Assembly: GCA_025451455.1 (NCBI GenBank)
Contig: JANWKI010000099.1
Span: 1 to 34,876, forward strand
DNA length: 34,876 bases
Direction: 5' to 3'
Origin: Ignavibacteria bacterium
GTDB lineage: Bacteria; Bacteroidota; Ignavibacteria; Tepidaquicellales; OLB5
The position numbers and the translations under genes are program-made. Positions 32,771 to 34,876 of the stretch are shown here, piece by piece (position 1 is the stretch's first letter; each line of letters starts with the position of its first letter). The notes beneath the pieces are model-generated. The model saw only the letters and a program-made list of their open reading frames with translations, was not told where the DNA came from and searched no databases.

Positions 32771-33277
32771 ATGAAAGCCATTAATGTACTTTTCTTTTCA
32801 TTTATTACTTTATTTGCCATAAATACTGAACAATTTGCTGAAGAATTAATCAAGGACGACCCGGAAATAACATTAACTGAAAACATTCATAATTCCTTAA
32901 AAATTAACAGAAATGACTGCAATTGTGAGTGTGAATACTGCAGGGACTGCACTCAAAAGCAGGAGTGGGGATTTTATGAAAATGGCAGAATAATGAGTGA
33001 CAGGGATTTCAGGGATTTCAAAAAATTGATCACAGAGAGAACTTTTGAATCAACTAAACTTAGTATGGCAAAGAATGTGATAGACATTAACGTTTTTTCG
33101 ACTGACCAGGTAAGAGAAATTCTCGGGCTTTTTACATTTGAATCGAGCAAACTTGAAATTGCTAAATATACTTATGGCAATACGGTTGATAAGAAAAACT
33201 ATTTCAGGCTTTTTGATTTATTTACATTTGAATCAAGCGTTACCGAACTTGATGATTATATCAGGAATGTTAAATAG
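32771..33277 (+). CDS. DUF4476-domain secreted protein with Cys cluster
   Basis: A 168-residue exported protein. Residues 1-19 are a signal peptide. A cluster of five cysteines, C50-N-C52-E-C54-E-Y-C57-R-D-C60, lies in the spacer, suggesting metal binding or a disulfide knot. Residues about 78-166 fit DUF4476, a domain of Bacteroidota secreted proteins, with three copies of the unit T-F-E-S at 91, 122 and 152 (first two followed by x-K-L-x-x-A-K) and the motif FSTDQVREILGLF. The repeats are also visible in the DNA. The function of DUF4476 is not known. It appears to be a single gene, convergent with the M61 peptidase gene. Confidence 0.85.
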   Translation: MKAINVLFFSFITLFAINTEQFAEELIKDDPEITLTENIHNSLKINRNDCNCECEYCRDCTQKQEWGFYENGRIMSDRDFRDFKKLITERTFESTKLSMAKNVIDINVFSTDQVREILGLFTFESSKLEIAKYTYGNTVDKKNYFRLFDLFTFESSVTELDDYIRNVK

Positions 33278-33279
33278 AG

Positions 33280-33300
33280 TATTTTATTTTAAATAAAATA
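33280..33300. terminator. possible bidirectional AT-rich terminator
   Basis: ATTTTATTT (33281-33289) is the reverse complement of AAATAAAAT (33291-33299). It sits between the convergent ends of the DUF4476 and M61 genes and gives T-rich arms on both strands. The stem is entirely A/T, so stability is low and the call is tentative. Confidence 0.3.
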
Positions 33301-33349
33301 AGTTTTGCGTCGTTTCAGCAGTTGAAGTGAAAATAACTATTTTTTATGT

Positions 33350-34876
33350 TTACTGGTTGAGCCAGGCTTTTCTGATCATCAGCTGTTCTGTATCAGGTTC
33401 GCCAAGCGGGATGATCTTGTTTTGTTCTGTTATCTTAACCATATATGTCTTTGCTTTTAATGATTTCTTCTGAAAATTTCCGTTATTATCTTTTCTCAGA
33501 ACATTTACAGTTACTTCATCACCGGGCTTAACTGTTCTTTCAAATTCACCTGATACTTCATCAAGATTTGAATCAAAGACATCTTTACCGTTTACAGATT
33601 CTATTATATCACCAACTTTAAGTTTCAGATCTTTCCCGAATTTCCTTACCTCAGTAACCAAAAATCTGCCTGATGTATCGCCTGATAGTGTTGCTCCAAT
33701 CATTGCCGGTACTTCACGCTCAATACTTTCGGAAAAATCAAATCCTGCATATCCCAAAAACTGTTTATACGGTAATCTTTGTTTTCCTTCAACATAATTC
33801 CTGAAAAATTCCCTGATCTCCGGGTACGTTAAACTTGTAATGACATCAAAAAGATCTTCATCCTCGAAAGGCTTATCCGGGCCGTACATTCTAACAAGCT
33901 CCTGCTTCAGGTTCTGCAGGCTGTATTTACCTTGTGATAGTTTGAGCAGCTCGAGGTCAAGGCACATACTAATCAACGCACCCTTTAAATATACGTTGAT
34001 ATACTGGGTCTTGAATTTATCAAGCGCGCCTTTACTCATTTCGGTAAAAGGCAATGTATCGTTAAAATAAGCAGAAGATATCATTATCTTTTGAGCCATT
34101 TTCTCCAAAAACCGGCTTTGTGTTGTAATGCCAAACTGAACCTGGCAATGATGAGCATAATATTCCGTACTTCCTTCATAAAGCCATAAATGCCTGCTCA
34201 TTTTTGGATTAATGAAATCAAATTCTCCAATTTCTCTGGAATGAATACTCAGCGGGGTGACTATATGAAAAAACTCATGAGATACCACATCTTTAAATGG
34301 TTCGATAAAACTTTCTTTGGGGACCTCCGGATATGATAAGGTTGTAGATTTGAAATGTTCAAGCGCTCCTGCTGAACCGGATTTAGATGCTCCCTTGAAG
34401 AGGTAAACAAGGATTGAATATCTTTCCGTAGGTAGATCGCCGCCAAGGTATTTACCCTGTGCTTCAAAAAGCTCCTTAGTATGAGATACCATATATGAAG
34501 CATCGATAACATTATTTGGAGAATAAATTGAAAGTAATACTTTTGCATTATTTACCATAACAGTAGCAGTATCAGGGATCGTATAAAGGATAGGATTATC
34601 ATGCAGTTCAAAGTAGCTTCCTGCATTATAAACATCTTTAAGTTCATCAGTAAAAGATCTGGTTAATGATGTTGCACCGTAAAAGCCGGGCAGCTTTGCT
34701 ACATTAAGTTCATACGGCAAATCCCTGTATCCCAAAAAATAACCGAAGAAACAATAGTTATTTAAAACAAATACCTTATTGCGTTCAATGCACGAGCCTG
34801 TTGGTTCGAATACAACGGGCTTCTTATTGGAGTGATAGGTATCTTCAACCCAGAAAGTGACCTTGTATAAGTTCAT
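33350..34876 (-). CDS. M61-family metallopeptidase with PDZ domain, N-terminus probably incomplete
   Basis: Zinc metallopeptidase of the glycyl-aminopeptidase (M61) type. In the 508 residues present, HEFFH (200-204) is the zinc motif and E234 in LWLYEGSTEYY is the expected third ligand; SIHSREIGEFDF follows the HExxH as in the family. A PDZ domain occupies about 395-480 (SGRFLVTEVRKFG, LKVGDIIESVNGKDV). The N-terminal beta domain normally adds about 100 residues before the first part seen here, and family members are usually near 600 residues, so the ATG at the very edge of the window is probably an internal Met and the gene continues to the right. Expected in the periplasm or at the surface if the missing part carries a signal peptide. 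Confidence 0.9.
   Translation of the reverse strand: MNLYKVTFWVEDTYHSNKKPVVFEPTGSCIERNKVFVLNNYCFFGYFLGYRDLPYELNVAKLPGFYGATSLTRSFTDELKDVYNAGSYFELHDNPILYTIPDTATVMVNNAKVLLSIYSPNNVIDASYMVSHTKELFEAQGKYLGGDLPTERYSILVYLFKGASKSGSAGALEHFKSTTLSYPEVPKESFIEPFKDVVSHEFFHIVTPLSIHSREIGEFDFINPKMSRHLWLYEGSTEYYAHHCQVQFGITTQSRFLEKMAQKIMISSAYFNDTLPFTEMSKGALDKFKTQYINVYLKGALISMCLDLELLKLSQGKYSLQNLKQELVRMYGPDKPFEDEDLFDVITSLTYPEIREFFRNYVEGKQRLPYKQFLGYAGFDFSESIEREVPAMIGATLSGDTSGRFLVTEVRKFGKDLKLKVGDIIESVNGKDVFDSNLDEVSGEFERTVKPGDEVTVNVLRKDNNGNFQKKSLKAKTYMVKITEQNKIIPLGEPDTEQLMIRKAWLNQ

Overview
The window is a continuous piece of a low-GC bacterial chromosome from the Bacteroidota/Chlorobi side of the tree, most likely an Ignavibacteria-like lineage. 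Four things point there. One secreted protein ends in a type IX secretion (T9SS) type A sorting domain with the 'QNYPNPSNP' motif. Several promoters match the Bacteroidota consensus TAnnTTTG. There is a DUF4476 protein and an Ig-like (Big_5) lipoprotein. The division/cell-wall cluster contains murB and murF. This placement is inference from families and gene order; no rRNA is present.

Layout. (a) 1-1950: the 5' part of a Big_5 lipoprotein gene (minus, runs off the left edge) and a small secreted protein gene (plus) with a textbook terminator. (b) 1950-2332: the end of the division operon, holding two hairpin terminators back to back, a GC-rich structured stretch with a possible 51-codon ORF, and a heptamer tandem repeat. 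(c) 2333-20767, all minus: a nearly complete dcw cluster in transcription order mraZ-rsmH-ftsL-ftsI(PASTA)-murE-murF-mraY-[outer-membrane barrel gene]-murD-ftsW-murG-[small membrane protein gene]-murC-murB-ftsQ-ftsA-ftsZ. Genes overlap or are spaced by a few bases, so it reads as one long operon. Upstream of mraZ is a promoter (TTGACA, 16 bp, TATTTTTG) immediately followed by three 10-bp direct repeats (RTGGAGGAAA-like) that match the known layout of MraZ boxes, so autoregulation by MraZ is expected. (d) 20996-22695, minus: a LysE-type exporter and an inositol-monophosphatase/HisN-type phosphatase. (e) 22868-28774, plus: metallophosphoesterase, PRPP synthetase, a YtxH protein, a DUF948-like protein, a second-type elongation factor G and an Ap4A-phosphorylase-like HIT protein. 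Most gaps from prs to the HIT gene contain a hairpin. (f) 28826-28897: tRNA-Glu(TTC) with its own promoter and terminator, then a gene-free stretch with a tRNA T-arm-like remnant. (g) 29259-34876: envelope and secreted proteins - a seven-repeat (probably seven-bladed) propeller with a T9SS tail, a small secreted protein, an outer-membrane barrel, a DUF4476 protein and an N-terminally incomplete M61 metallopeptidase with a PDZ domain.

How it works together. The central block makes the lipid II precursors (MurB-MurF, MraY, MurG) and the septal machinery (FtsZ, FtsA, FtsQ, FtsL, FtsW, FtsI). The MurE DNPR motif indicates meso-diaminopimelate peptidoglycan. The unusual points are the two unrelated membrane-protein genes inserted in this core cluster, the MraZ operator laid directly on the promoter, an unusually high share of TTG/GTG starts (at least nine genes), and the structured tail after ftsZ. 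I see no prophage, IS element, CRISPR array or defence island, and no clear previously undescribed multi-gene system.
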